This document shows positions 27,397 to 36,102 of a DNA stretch of 64,000 nt, one piece after another; the stretch's first letter is position 1, and the number at the start of each line of letters is the position of its first letter. A program made the position numbers and the translations under genes. Origin of the DNA: Microcella sp. Lineage in GTDB: Bacteria > Actinomycetota > Actinomycetes > Actinomycetales > Microbacteriaceae. The notes under the pieces were generated by a model. The model ran no database searches. It saw only the letters and a program-made list of their open reading frames with translations, and was not told the DNA's origin. The stretch is taken from assembly GCF_025808395.1 (NCBI RefSeq), contig NZ_CP075524.1, positions 2,604,001 to 2,668,000 of the forward strand, written 5' to 3'.

Positions 27397-28659
27397 ATGG
27401 TTCTTCAGCAGACGCACGCAGACAGCACTCTCGCCTTCTTGATGGAGGGCTACCGATTCGGCCAGCGGCGCTTCGACCGCTTCGAGGCCGACGCGTTCCG
27501 CACGCGCATCGCGCTCAGACCCGCAACGCTCATGCGGGGTCCGAGCGCGGCCCGATTCTTCTACAGCGATGACAACTTCACACGGGCGGGGGCCATGCCG
27601 CCGACCACGAAGCGGCTGCTGCAAGACGAGGGCAGTGTGCAGTCGCTCGATGGACACCATCACCGGCACCGCAAGACCCTGTTTCTTCCCCTGGCAGACG
27701 TGACCTCGGTCGAGACCGCGCGCGAGCTGCTGCGTGACGAGTGGCGACGCGCGGTGACCCTGTGGTCGACACGACCGAACGTGGTGCTCATGGACGAGCT
27801 GCCCCTGGTGTTCACTCGAGTCGCGTGCCGATGGGCAGGCATCGACGTTCCGGCCGCCAGAGTCGAATCTCTCGCTGACGAGTTGAGCAGCATGATCCAC
27901 TACGCAGGCTCGACGGGGCCCGGCATGTGGGCCGCACTCGCGCGGCGACGGGCAACCGAGCAGTGGGCTGCAGAACTGATCTCAGAGGTGCGCAGGGGCA
28001 CCATCACCCCACTCCCGCAGTCGATGCTCGAACGCATCGCCGACTTCGTCGATGCCGACGGAGAGCGACTCGATCTCGATGTCGCCGCGGTCGAGCTCAT
28101 CAACGTGCTGCGCCCGACCGTCGCGGTGGCGAGATTCGTGGTCTGGGCTGCGTGGGCACTCGCGCACGCTCCCCAGTGGCGCCAGCGCGTGGTCGCCAGC
28201 GACGAGGTCAGTCGCGCCGTCGCGCAAGAAGTGCGTCGATTCGCACCGTTCTTTCCCGCCGTCGCGGGTCGAGCCACGCGCACCCTCGAGTGGCAAGGTC
28301 ACACGTTCGAAGAAGGCGCGTGGGTGCTGCTCGACATCTTCGCCACCAACCGAGACCCGTCGGTGTGGGCGCGACCCGATTCGTTCGACCCTGGCCGGTT
28401 CATGGGTGACGAGCCCGACCCGAACGCCCTCATACCGCAAGGTGCGGGAGACGTGGCTGACGGTCATCGTTGCCCTGGCGAAGATGCAACCGTCGCACTG
28501 CTCGACGAGGCCATTCGTCTTCTCGAGCGCGACACCGACTACTCGGTGCCGCACCAAGATCTCGGCGTGCGGATGACCAGAATGCCGGCGGCCCCACGAA
28601 GCGGCATGGTCATCTGCGACGTGATGCCTGTCGCCGCCGATGCGCGACGCCCCGCATGA
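27397..28659 (+). CDS. CYP152-type cytochrome P450 (fatty acid peroxygenase)
   Basis: 420 residues from ATG 27397. The haem ligand is Cys359 in GHRCPGE. The I-helix lacks the usual acid-alcohol pair and instead has Arg239-Pro240 (NVLRPTVAVARFVVWAAWAL), the hallmark of CYP152 peroxygenases, where Arg binds the fatty acid carboxylate. QSLDGHHHRHRKTLFL corresponds to the distal segment. Gln82 occupies the place of Gln85 in P450-BSbeta (His85 in the decarboxylase OleT). Predicted to use hydrogen peroxide to hydroxylate fatty acids at alpha/beta carbons, with decarboxylation less likely. The last 50 nt overlap the convergent gene at 28610. Confidence 0.92.
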   Translation: MVLQQTHADSTLAFLMEGYRFGQRRFDRFEADAFRTRIALRPATLMRGPSAARFFYSDDNFTRAGAMPPTTKRLLQDEGSVQSLDGHHHRHRKTLFLPLADVTSVETARELLRDEWRRAVTLWSTRPNVVLMDELPLVFTRVACRWAGIDVPAARVESLADELSSMIHYAGSTGPGMWAALARRRATEQWAAELISEVRRGTITPLPQSMLERIADFVDADGERLDLDVAAVELINVLRPTVAVARFVVWAAWALAHAPQWRQRVVASDEVSRAVAQEVRRFAPFFPAVAGRATRTLEWQGHTFEEGAWVLLDIFATNRDPSVWARPDSFDPGRFMGDEPDPNALIPQGAGDVADGHRCPGEDATVALLDEAIRLLERDTDYSVPHQDLGVRMTRMPAAPRSGMVICDVMPVAADARRPA

Positions 28660-28912
28660 GCAGGTAGGCACCGATGCCCCCGAAGACGGCAGAACCGATC
28701 ACGATCACGGTGTTCCAGAGAGCGAAGCCCTCTGCCTCGTCGCTCGGCGTGGGTCTCCCGAAGAAGAAGATGATTCCCGCGATACCGATGGCGAGCAGAA
28801 TCGCGCCGATGATCGTGTGGCCCGCGCCACCGCTCGGCTCTGGTGCGACCGACTCGCTCGCGGACGACGGGTCGCGGCCAGGGTCGCTGTGAGTGAGGTC
28901 GTTGTCGTTCAT
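28610..28912 (-). CDS. small two-helix membrane protein
   Basis: 100 residues from ATG 28912. A polar, acidic N-terminus (about 30 residues) precedes two hydrophobic segments (GHTIIGAILLAIGIAGIIFFFG and NTVIVIGSAVFGGIGAYLLM) and a basic C-terminus. No family recognised. Its 3' end overlaps the P450 gene tail-to-tail by 50 nt. The other reading frames here show no comparable protein-like pattern. Confidence 0.65.
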   Translation of the reverse strand: MNDNDLTHSDPGRDPSSASESVAPEPSGGAGHTIIGAILLAIGIAGIIFFFGRPTPSDEAEGFALWNTVIVIGSAVFGGIGAYLLMRGVAHRRRQASRRR

Positions 28913-29004
28913 GTCTGCGATGCAACGCGATACCCGACCGCCGTGTCGACCCCTTGACCGAGTGCGCCACTCGTGACATAGGGCCGCTTCACTGCCGCAC
29001 CGCA

Positions 29005-29010
29005 TACGCT
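29005..29010 (+). promoter_or_regulatory. -10 element for leaderless sufS
   Basis: TACGCT with a 6-nt gap to GTG 29017. The intervening GGAGGG is too close to the start to work as a Shine-Dalgarno. Confidence 0.5.
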
Positions 29011-29016
29011 GGAGGG

Positions 29017-30324
29017 GTGACTGCCGCGCCCTTGACCGATGCCGAGATCGAGCGTCTGCGCGCGCAGTTTCCGATTCTGTCTCGAGAGGTCAACGGGCAT
29101 CCTCTCGCCTACCTCGATTCGGCTGCGACAGCGCAGAAGCCGACGCGAGTCATCGAGGCCGAGGCCGAGTACTACCGTTCGGCGAACGCGGCCGTGCACC
29201 GCGGAGCCCACACGCTCGCGGCCGAGGCCACCGAGCTCTACGAAGATGCTCGTCACACCGTCGCACGGTTTCTGGCCGTCGATGACGACGAGATCGTCTT
29301 CACCGGCAATGCGACCGACGGGCTCAATCTTGTCGCGGCGGCGATCGGTCACGCGAGCACTGGGCGAGGTGCGGGGGCCGATTTTCCACGATTCGCGCTC
29401 GGCGAGGGCGACGAGATTCTCACGACCGAGCTCGAGCACCACGCCAACCTGATTCCGTGGCAAGAGCTCGCCGCGCGCACCGGCGCGACGCTGCGGCACA
29501 TTCCCGTGCGCGACGACGGCGTGCTCGACCTCGACGCCGCGGTGTCGCTCATCTCAGAACGCACGCGGGTGCTCGCACTCAGCCACGTCTCGAACGTCAC
29601 GGGCATCGTCACGCCCCTCGCCGCTATCGTGCCGCACGCGAAGCGAGTCGGCGCTCTGGTCGTGCTCGACGCGTGTCAGTCGGCCGCGCACCTGAGTCTG
29701 CGCCCGCGCGATCTCGGCGTCGACCTTGCCGTGTTCAGCGGCCACAAGCTCTACGGCCCGACAGGCATCGGCGTGCTCTACGGTCGGTCAGAAGTGCTCG
29801 CCGCATTGCCGCCCCACGTGTTCGGAGGGTCGGCCATCACGACGGTGACGCTCGACAAGGCCGCGTTTCTGCCACCGCCGCAACGATTCGAACCCGGCAC
29901 CCCGCGCATCGCCCAAGTGCTCGGTCTCGCCGAAGCGCTGCGGTTTCTCGACGACGTGGGCCTCGATCGCGTCGCGGCGACCGAGCATGCGCTGGCGGAG
30001 CGACTGCTGTCAGGGCTCGCGGCCGTGCCGGGAATCCGCCTGCTGGGCGACGCGGCGGTCGCGCCGGCCGACCGCATCGCGCTCGCGAGCTTCGTCGTCG
30101 ACGGCGTGCACGCCCACGATGCCGGTCAGGTGCTCGACCAGGTCGGCATCGCAGTGAGGGTCGGGCACCATTGCGCGCAACCGCTGCATCGACGCTTGGG
30201 AGTCACGGCGAGCGTGCGCATCAGCGCAGGGGTGCACACGACCCCGGCAGAGCTTGATCGGGCCATCGACGTGGTGGCGAGCATCCGCCCCTTCTTCGGC
30301 CTGGGTGAGGAAGAGACGTCGTGA
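29017..30324 (+). CDS. sufS: cysteine desulfurase SufS
   Basis: 435 residues from GTG 29017. SufS/CsdA-type PLP enzyme: LDSAATAQKP, VHRGAHTLA, ELEHHANLIPW, SHVSNVTG, DACQSAAH, the PLP lysine in FSGHKLYGPTG and the catalytic cysteine in VRVGHHCAQPLHRRLG. It removes sulfur from cysteine and passes it to SufU. The next gene starts inside its stop (GTGA), forming a sufS-sufU pair. Confidence 0.95.
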   Translation: MTAAPLTDAEIERLRAQFPILSREVNGHPLAYLDSAATAQKPTRVIEAEAEYYRSANAAVHRGAHTLAAEATELYEDARHTVARFLAVDDDEIVFTGNATDGLNLVAAAIGHASTGRGAGADFPRFALGEGDEILTTELEHHANLIPWQELAARTGATLRHIPVRDDGVLDLDAAVSLISERTRVLALSHVSNVTGIVTPLAAIVPHAKRVGALVVLDACQSAAHLSLRPRDLGVDLAVFSGHKLYGPTGIGVLYGRSEVLAALPPHVFGGSAITTVTLDKAAFLPPPQRFEPGTPRIAQVLGLAEALRFLDDVGLDRVAATEHALAERLLSGLAAVPGIRLLGDAAVAPADRIALASFVVDGVHAHDAGQVLDQVGIAVRVGHHCAQPLHRRLGVTASVRISAGVHTTPAELDRAIDVVASIRPFFGLGEEETS

Positions 30325-30788
30325 GCGGGCTCGAACAGCTGTACCAGCAGATCATCATGGACCACTCGAAGCGCCCATACGGCGTGGGTCTCGAGCCGGG
30401 GGAGGAGACGAGCCATCAGCTCAACCCCACGTGCGGCGACGAGATCACGCTGGCTCTGCGGTGGGATGCCGCGGGCGAGCGGCTGCAGTCAGTCGCCTGG
30501 GAGGGCGCCGGCTGCTCGATCTCGCAAGCGAGCGCCTCGTTGCTCGCGACGCTGGCGCAGGAAGCGGTCGATGAGGGCGCTGGCTTCACCTCCGACGACC
30601 TGACTGCGCTCATCGACGAGTTTCGCGAGGCTCTGCGCTCGCGCGGAACGATTCCGCTCGACGAAGAGCGCTTCGGCGACGCCGCGGCGCTCAGCGGAGT
30701 CTCGAAGTTCGTCGCGCGCGTGAAGTGCGCGATGCTCGCCTGGGTGGCGGCCGAAGACCTGCTGCAGCGGCGGTCTGAGGCGTCGTAG
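30321..30788 (+). CDS. sufU: SufU sulfur-transfer/scaffold protein
   Basis: 155 residues overlapping sufS by 4 nt. Three conserved cysteines are present: PTCGDEITL, EGAGCSISQASAS and VKCAMLAW. The Asp of CGD is retained, matching zinc-binding SufU, which accepts sulfur from SufS. Insertion around residues 100-125 is typical for SufU relative to IscU. The rest of the Suf machinery is not in this window. Confidence 0.95.
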   Translation: MSGLEQLYQQIIMDHSKRPYGVGLEPGEETSHQLNPTCGDEITLALRWDAAGERLQSVAWEGAGCSISQASASLLATLAQEAVDEGAGFTSDDLTALIDEFREALRSRGTIPLDEERFGDAAALSGVSKFVARVKCAMLAWVAAEDLLQRRSEAS

Positions 30789-30803
30789 GGGTAGGGCAGA
30801 GCG

Positions 30804-31238
30804 CTAGACCGGTTCGAGCACCCACACGGGAATCACCCGCTCGGTCTTCAGCTGGTACTGCTCGTAGTCTGGCCACACGGCGCACGCCCGCTGCCACCAC
30901 TCGGCGCGCTCGTCGCCCTCGAGCTCACGGGCGCGGTAGTCGCGCTTCACATCCATGTCGTGCAGTTCGCAGAGCGGGTGAGCAGTCAGGTTGTGGTGCC
31001 AGACCGGGTGCTTCGGCGCGCCCCCCATCGAGGCGACGACCGCGTAGTGCCCCTCGTGCTCGACGCGCATGAGGGCAGTCTTGCGCAGCTTGCGGGTCTT
31101 GGCGCCGAGAGTCGTGAGCACGATGATCTTTCTGCCCCGCAGATCGTTGCCCTCCTGGCCGTTCGTGCGCTCGTAGAGCTCGGCCTGCTCTCGAGCCCAC
31201 TGCGATGTGCTGGGTGCGTATTCTCCTGTCAAAGGCAT
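30804..31238 (-). CDS. nitroreductase/deazaflavin-dependent oxidoreductase (DDN family)
   Basis: 144 residues from ATG 31238. DDN family features: [56 protein letters not shown]. Family members use F420H2 or bind related cofactors. This one resembles the Rv3547-type proteins more closely than the copy at 13622. Single gene with a likely leaderless start. Substrate unknown. Confidence 0.88.
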   Translation of the reverse strand: MPLTGEYAPSTSQWAREQAELYERTNGQEGNDLRGRKIIVLTTLGAKTRKLRKTALMRVEHEGHYAVVASMGGAPKHPVWHHNLTAHPLCELHDMDVKRDYRARELEGDERAEWWQRACAVWPDYEQYQLKTERVIPVWVLEPV

Positions 31239-31244
31239 GATTCG

Positions 31245-31250
31245 AGGCTA
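31245..31250 (-). promoter_or_regulatory. -10 element for leaderless DDN gene
   Basis: TAGCCT on the minus strand, 6 nt before ATG 31238. Confidence 0.45.
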
Positions 31251-31376
31251 ACCCGCTTGCGGCGCCTGGCGTGTCGCGCCCGAGCGGCGTATCGTCGGCT
31301 CTCGAACGTATCTTCGAGTGCAAGACGTCACCACTGCGCCGGGCCGGAGCGCGCGTACCGCGAAAGTGAGACAGCC

Positions 31377-31700
31377 GTGCCGGCCCCCGCCCATCGATCA
31401 ACCGACCATGACCACTGCGCCGAGCCCCCTGCGATCGTGTGGGCCGACGAGACCGGAACCCCGATTCGCCTCGTCTGGAGCGGGGTGCGATGGCGCGTGA
31501 GCGACCGGCCGACCGTCATCACCGAGCCAGTGCCATGGTGGGCGAGCCTCGACCCAGACGGCTCTGAGGTCGAGCATGCGCCGCGGCACTGCAGCGGCTG
31601 GCGGTTTCAGGCGACCGCCGAAGACGGGCGTAGCCACGTCTTCGACGTTCGCGACGACGCAGACGCGAATCGATGGATCGTCGTCAAGGTCTACGAGTAG
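31377..31700 (+). CDS. small protein, possibly DUF6504-like
   Basis: 107 residues from GTG 31377. The reading frame is supported by its protein-like pattern (PAIVWADETGTPIRLVWSGVRWRV, then WWASLDP, then WRFQATAEDGRSHVFDV and WIVVKVYE). Tryptophan-rich beta-strand pattern resembles DUF6504 proteins, which are mostly found near imuB; that context is absent here. The start is uncertain because no clear ribosome site is seen. The stop lies 7 nt from the end of the convergent mtlR. Confidence 0.55.
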   Translation: MPAPAHRSTDHDHCAEPPAIVWADETGTPIRLVWSGVRWRVSDRPTVITEPVPWWASLDPDGSEVEHAPRHCSGWRFQATAEDGRSHVFDVRDDADANRWIVVKVYE

Positions 31701-31706
31701 GCCGCG

Positions 31707-33620
31707 TCACCCGCGTTCGATGAGGTGCGAGAGCTCAGCGATGAAGCGCGTGAAGTCGGTCGAATCGCGAACGAGCTCGGTGACGTCTCGTCGAGTGGCG
31801 AACACCTCGATGAACTGATCGAAGAGCGGCTGAAACCGTGCTCGTCCCTCTGCGCTGAACGCGATGAACGCGATCACCGACACCCGCGCTTCTCCCCACG
31901 CGATCGGCGACGCCGAGAGTGCGATGGCGATCGCCGTCTTCTCTGCCGTCAGCCCCATGGCGTGCGGCACGGCGAGCGCTTCAGTGAAGGCCGTCGACGA
32001 CATGCGTTCGCGTTCGAGTGCCGCGGTCACGTAGGCATCATCGATGATGCCTGCGTCGACGAGAGCTGAGCCCATGCCGCGAATGATCGACTCGGGGTCG
32101 TCGCCAGGCGGAGTCGTGAAGAACAGTGCGGGGTCGAAGTACTCGACCAGCTCGTCGGCGATGCGCGCGCGTCGGCGCTGCCGCCGCACGCGAGAGACGG
32201 CGAGACGAATCGCGTCGATGTCGTCATCCGTGAGAAACGGCTGCACCACGACGACGCCGTCGCGCAGCGCCACTGTCGGAATCGTCGAGATGACGAGGTC
32301 GCTCGTGAGCTCGCGCGGGTCGACGTCGGTGCGTGTCACCACGAACTCGACGCTGACCTCTGACCCCAGTTCGCGCTCGACCCTGGTGCGCAGAATCGCA
32401 TGCAGGTCGTAGTAGCTCGGGCAGACGATCGTGCACGACACCCGCTCTTCGCGCCGAGAGACCCGCTCGAGATGCGACCCCAGGTGCAGGGCGATGTACG
32501 AGATCTCGTCGTCGTCGACGGTGATGCCGCGCTCTCTCTGCACGATCGACGCGATGTAGACGGCGATGTCGAAGATGAGCGGGTATGAGCTCTTGATCGA
32601 CCGTGTCAGCGGGTTTCGGGTGTGTGCGTTCTCTCGCGCGCGCGCCACCAGATTGCCCAAGTGGATCGCAAGTCGAGTGATGAAGGCCTCGTCGCGAAAG
32701 TCGACGACGTACTCCTCGAGCACGAGATCGACGATGCGCCTCACCGTGGCGACGTCGTCGCCGTCGACGGCGGTCTCGCCCGCGGGCCCGTTGCCGGGGG
32801 CGATCACTCGTGTGATGAGCAATCGGGCGAGGTAGTCGGTGTCGGCCTCGGTCAGCTCGACCTCGAACTGCTCACGCGTGAGACGGTCGAGAATGTCGAC
32901 GATCGGCCGGTGACGCTCGGGCACCGTCGTCGTCTCAGAATCGGGCAGGTGCTGATCTCGCCGCGCGCGGTCGACAGCGATGGCGACGTGCAGAATGACC
33001 GCGTCGATGCCGTACTCATTGATGAAGAATCCGGCAGCGTCGAGTGCGTCGATGAGTTCAGTCTTGAACGAGCCGAGGCCGCCGAGGCCGAACTCGCTCT
33101 CGATCTGCTCAAGGTCGAGCATGCCTTGCGTGCTCTCGCTCTGCACGAGGGCGCTGAGCAGCCGCCGCCGAGCCCCTTCGCTGCCGGTCAAGCGAACCGT
33201 GCTGCCCCGCCGTTCGAGCGTGGCCCCAGCATCGTCGATGAGGGCCTTGGCCTTGCGCAGATCGGCCTCGATCGTCGACTCGCTCACGTAGAGGCTGTCG
33301 GCGAGCCCGTGCACGTCGATGCCGAGCTGAGACTCGGTCAAGCGTCGAATCAGGTGGTGCACGCGGTCTTGCGGAGTCTCGGCCGCGGCCCCCCGCTCAC
33401 GACTCTCTGAGAGAAAGCTGGCGTACTGCTCGCGGTTGAGGCGATAGCCGGCGGTCGAGGCGGCAACGATCGCCCTGGGGTGCGCGGCCGACTTCGCCGC
33501 CGCGACATAGCTGCGCACCGAGCGCGTCGTCACACCGAGCTGCTCAGCCAGCTCGGTCGCGGTGACCCAGTCGTCTGCCTGAAACAAGAGTTCCAGCATC
33601 CGCTCATATTTGTCGGCCAT
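31707..33620 (-). CDS. mtlR: MtlR-type PRD-containing activator of the mannitol operon
   Basis: 637 residues from ATG 33620. Domain order: helix-turn-helix (about 1-60, ATELAEQLGVTTRSVRSYVAAA), second HTH/Mga-like segment (about 75-140), two PTS regulation domains (about 170-390, with IALHLGSHLERVSRR), an EIIB-like domain (Cys in SCTIVCPSYYDLHAIL) and a C-terminal EIIA-mannitol-like domain (His in LAVPHAMGL). This architecture is that of MtlR-type activators controlled by PTS phosphorylation. It is divergent from the mannitol PTS genes. Confidence 0.92.
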   Translation of the reverse strand: MADKYERMLELLFQADDWVTATELAEQLGVTTRSVRSYVAAAKSAAHPRAIVAASTAGYRLNREQYASFLSESRERGAAAETPQDRVHHLIRRLTESQLGIDVHGLADSLYVSESTIEADLRKAKALIDDAGATLERRGSTVRLTGSEGARRRLLSALVQSESTQGMLDLEQIESEFGLGGLGSFKTELIDALDAAGFFINEYGIDAVILHVAIAVDRARRDQHLPDSETTTVPERHRPIVDILDRLTREQFEVELTEADTDYLARLLITRVIAPGNGPAGETAVDGDDVATVRRIVDLVLEEYVVDFRDEAFITRLAIHLGNLVARARENAHTRNPLTRSIKSSYPLIFDIAVYIASIVQRERGITVDDDEISYIALHLGSHLERVSRREERVSCTIVCPSYYDLHAILRTRVERELGSEVSVEFVVTRTDVDPRELTSDLVISTIPTVALRDGVVVVQPFLTDDDIDAIRLAVSRVRRQRRRARIADELVEYFDPALFFTTPPGDDPESIIRGMGSALVDAGIIDDAYVTAALERERMSSTAFTEALAVPHAMGLTAEKTAIAIALSASPIAWGEARVSVIAFIAFSAEGRARFQPLFDQFIEVFATRRDVTELVRDSTDFTRFIAELSHLIERG

Positions 33621-33686
33621 GTCGCTTGTCACTGTAGACGAGGGCTTCACCGCATGGGTTCTTCCGCAGGGTGGGAAGCAGGTCTA

Positions 33687-33728
33687 GTGGTGGCGTCTCG
33701 CGTGCTGCACGAGAGTGGAATCCACCAC
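33687..33728. promoter_or_regulatory. inverted repeat in the mtlR/mtl divergent control region
   Basis: GTGGTGG (33687-33693) and CCACCAC (33722-33728) flank an inner dyad TCTCG/CGAGA (33696-33714). It may be the MtlR operator or a leader hairpin. It lies 47 nt before the first gene of the operon. Confidence 0.4.
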
Positions 33729-33775
33729 CGCTCCACCGACGAACCACGGCTCGAGATGACCGCAAGGAGGCGATC

Positions 33776-34096
33776 ATGACCCGCACTGCGGCGATCGTCT
33801 GCGGCGCCGGCGTGTCGAGCACATTTCTCGCGCGAGCGGTGCGCGAACTCGTGGCGCAGCACCGACTCGACTGGAACATCGAGCCTTTGGCCGAAGACCA
33901 GGTGGGCTCGCGTGCGGGCGAGCTCTCGATGGTGCTCGTCGGCCATCACCTCGCCCACCGGTTCGACGAGGTCAGCACGAGCCTCGCGCCGAGCGGCATC
34001 ACTGTCATCTGCCTCGAGTCAGACGACCATGCGAGCGCCGCACGCCAGGCACTGACCGCTCTGCTCTCTGTCGACCGCAGCACGACCGTCTCGTAA
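33776..34096 (+). CDS. stand-alone PTS EIIB-like protein
   Basis: 106 residues from ATG 33776, with AAGGAGG 5 nt upstream. Starts TRTAAIVCGAGVSSTFLARAVRELV: a P-loop-like phosphocysteine loop with Cys9, as in lactose/cellobiose-type EIIB. No EIIC of that type is encoded nearby. It is first in the operon with HPr, EI and the mannitol EII. It could accept phosphate as a regulatory protein acting on MtlR, or belong to another transporter. Confidence 0.75.
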   Translation: MTRTAAIVCGAGVSSTFLARAVRELVAQHRLDWNIEPLAEDQVGSRAGELSMVLVGHHLAHRFDEVSTSLAPSGITVICLESDDHASAARQALTALLSVDRSTTVS

Positions 34097-34107
34097 AGGA
34101 AACCCTC

Positions 34108-34371
34108 ATGGCTGAACGCACTCTCACCGTCGCGTCGACGCACGGTCTGCACGCCCGCCCCGCGGCGCTCTTCGTGAAGGCCGTCACCGACTCCGGCTGC
34201 ACCGTCGAGCTGCAGAAGGGCGAGCGCAAGGTCAACGCCGCGAGCATTCTCGGCGTGGTCTCGCTCGGCATCGAGCACGGCGACGAGGTCGTCGTGCGCG
34301 TCGACGGCGACGATGCAGACGCCGTGCTCGACTCGCTCGCGGCCTTTCTCGAGAAAGACCACGACGCATGA
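34108..34371 (+). CDS. ptsH: phosphocarrier protein HPr
   Basis: 87 residues. The active-site motif HGLHARPA has His15 in the canonical place. KVNAASILGVVSLGIEHGD corresponds to the Ser46 region (Ser of AASILG). It carries phosphate from EI to EII proteins. It overlaps ptsI by 4 nt. Confidence 0.96.
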   Translation: MAERTLTVASTHGLHARPAALFVKAVTDSGCTVELQKGERKVNAASILGVVSLGIEHGDEVVVRVDGDDADAVLDSLAAFLEKDHDA

Positions 34372-36047
34372 CCGAACTCGACACTGGCGCTGTCGTGATC
34401 CACGGCGTCGGCATCGGCCGGGCGACGACGGTCGGCCCCGTCGTGCGCATGCCTGAGCCCGTCGCCGACCCGGTCGACACTCCGAGCGAACGCGAGCCCG
34501 CCGATGAGCTGGCTCGCGCGATGACATCGCTCGCGGCCACTGCTGCGCAATTGCGTGAGCGCGGAGAGAAAGCGGGCGGCACCGCGGCCGAGGTTCTGGA
34601 TGCTCTCGCGATGATGGCCGAAGACCCAGCCCTCGCGGCAGACGTGCAGCACCGCATCGACGACGGGGCCACGGCCGAGTACGCCATCCATGCCGCCATG
34701 GCGACCTTTCGCGACATGCTCGTGACGATGGGGGGCTATCTCGGCGAACGTGCGGGCGACCTCGACGACGTGTCGCGCCGAGCCATCGCTCACCTCAGCG
34801 GACTGCCCGCCCCCGGGGTTCCCGAATCGGCGACGCCGTTCGTGCTCGTCGCGCGCGACCTCGCCCCCGCTGACACCGCCACTCTCGATCTCGACCTGGT
34901 GCTTGCACTCGTGACGACCGACGGCGGGCCCACGTCGCACACGGCGATCCTCGCCCGCGAGAAGGGCATCACGGCCGTCGTCGGCGCTGCTGAGGCTGCG
35001 CGCTTGACCGACGGCGACGTGGTGCTCGTCGATGCCGAGAACGGCACCGTCGAGCTCGACCCCGCTCAAGAGCGCATCGATCTCGCCCTGCAGCGCACGG
35101 CGACCCTCGAGGCGATCCGTGCCCAAAGCTCGGGCCCCGGGCGGCTCGCCGACGGCCACTCGGTGCCACTGCTGGCCAACATCGGCTCGGTCGACTCGGC
35201 CCGCGAGGCCGTCGCGCGCGGAGCCGAGGGCGTCGGGCTCTTTCGCACAGAGGTGCTGTTTCTGGGCGCGGAGAAAGCCCCGAGCGTCGACCAGCAGCGG
35301 CAGACCTACGCAGAGGTGTTCGGGCACTTTCCTGGTCAGAAGGTCGTCGTGCGGGTGCTCGATGCCGGAGCCGACAAGCCGCTCGCCTTTCTCACCGACT
35401 CTGGCGAAGAGAACCCGGCCCTGGGCAGGCGCGGCCTGCGGGCGCTCGCCGCGCACGAGCACGTGCTGCGCGACCAGCTCACCGCGCTCGCGCTCGCGGC
35501 CTCTGAGACCGAGGCTCACGTGCAGGTGATGGCGCCCATGGTGTCGACTACCGCCGAGGCGCACTACTTCTGCGAGCTCGCTCATGAACTCGGCATCGAG
35601 GTGGCGGGTGTCATGGTCGAGGTGCCGTCGTGCGCGATCCTCGCCGATCACGTCGCACCGCGCGTCGACTTCATGAGCATCGGCACCAACGATCTCACTC
35701 AATACGTGTTCGCCGCCGACCGCCTGCTCGGCACGGTGGCGAACCTGCAGAACCCGTGGCACCCCGCCGTGCTGCGGCTCATCGAGACGGTCGGGCGAGC
35801 CGGCCACGAGCACGACGTGCCGGTCGGCATCTGCGGCGAAGCCGCAGCCGACCCGCTGCTGGCCGTCGTGCTCGTCGGCCTCGGCGCGACGAGCCTCTCG
35901 ATGTCATCGTCTGCGATCGCCGACGTGCGGGCCGAGCTGGCCATGCACACTCTCGACGACGCCCGCACACTCGCCGCACTCGCCGTGTCGGCCGAGAGCG
36001 CCGAAACCGCCCGCCAGGCGGTCGTCAGCGCGAGACCGCATCAGTGA
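34368..36047 (+). CDS. ptsI: PTS enzyme I
   Basis: 559 residues. Phosphohistidine loop TTDGGPTSHTAILAREKGI with His191. PEP-binding domain motifs GVGLFRTEVLFLG, DAGADKPLAFL and FMSIGTNDLTQYVFAADR. It transfers phosphate from phosphoenolpyruvate to HPr. Being encoded within the mannitol operon suggests that mannitol is the main PTS sugar of this organism. Confidence 0.96.
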   Translation: MTELDTGAVVIHGVGIGRATTVGPVVRMPEPVADPVDTPSEREPADELARAMTSLAATAAQLRERGEKAGGTAAEVLDALAMMAEDPALAADVQHRIDDGATAEYAIHAAMATFRDMLVTMGGYLGERAGDLDDVSRRAIAHLSGLPAPGVPESATPFVLVARDLAPADTATLDLDLVLALVTTDGGPTSHTAILAREKGITAVVGAAEAARLTDGDVVLVDAENGTVELDPAQERIDLALQRTATLEAIRAQSSGPGRLADGHSVPLLANIGSVDSAREAVARGAEGVGLFRTEVLFLGAEKAPSVDQQRQTYAEVFGHFPGQKVVVRVLDAGADKPLAFLTDSGEENPALGRRGLRALAAHEHVLRDQLTALALAASETEAHVQVMAPMVSTTAEAHYFCELAHELGIEVAGVMVEVPSCAILADHVAPRVDFMSIGTNDLTQYVFAADRLLGTVANLQNPWHPAVLRLIETVGRAGHEHDVPVGICGEAAADPLLAVVLVGLGATSLSMSSSAIADVRAELAMHTLDDARTLAALAVSAESAETARQAVVSARPHQ

Positions 36048-36102
36048 TGCACCTCACTCAGCACCACCCCGCCCGTTACACCCCGACAACAAGGAGACAC
36101 TC

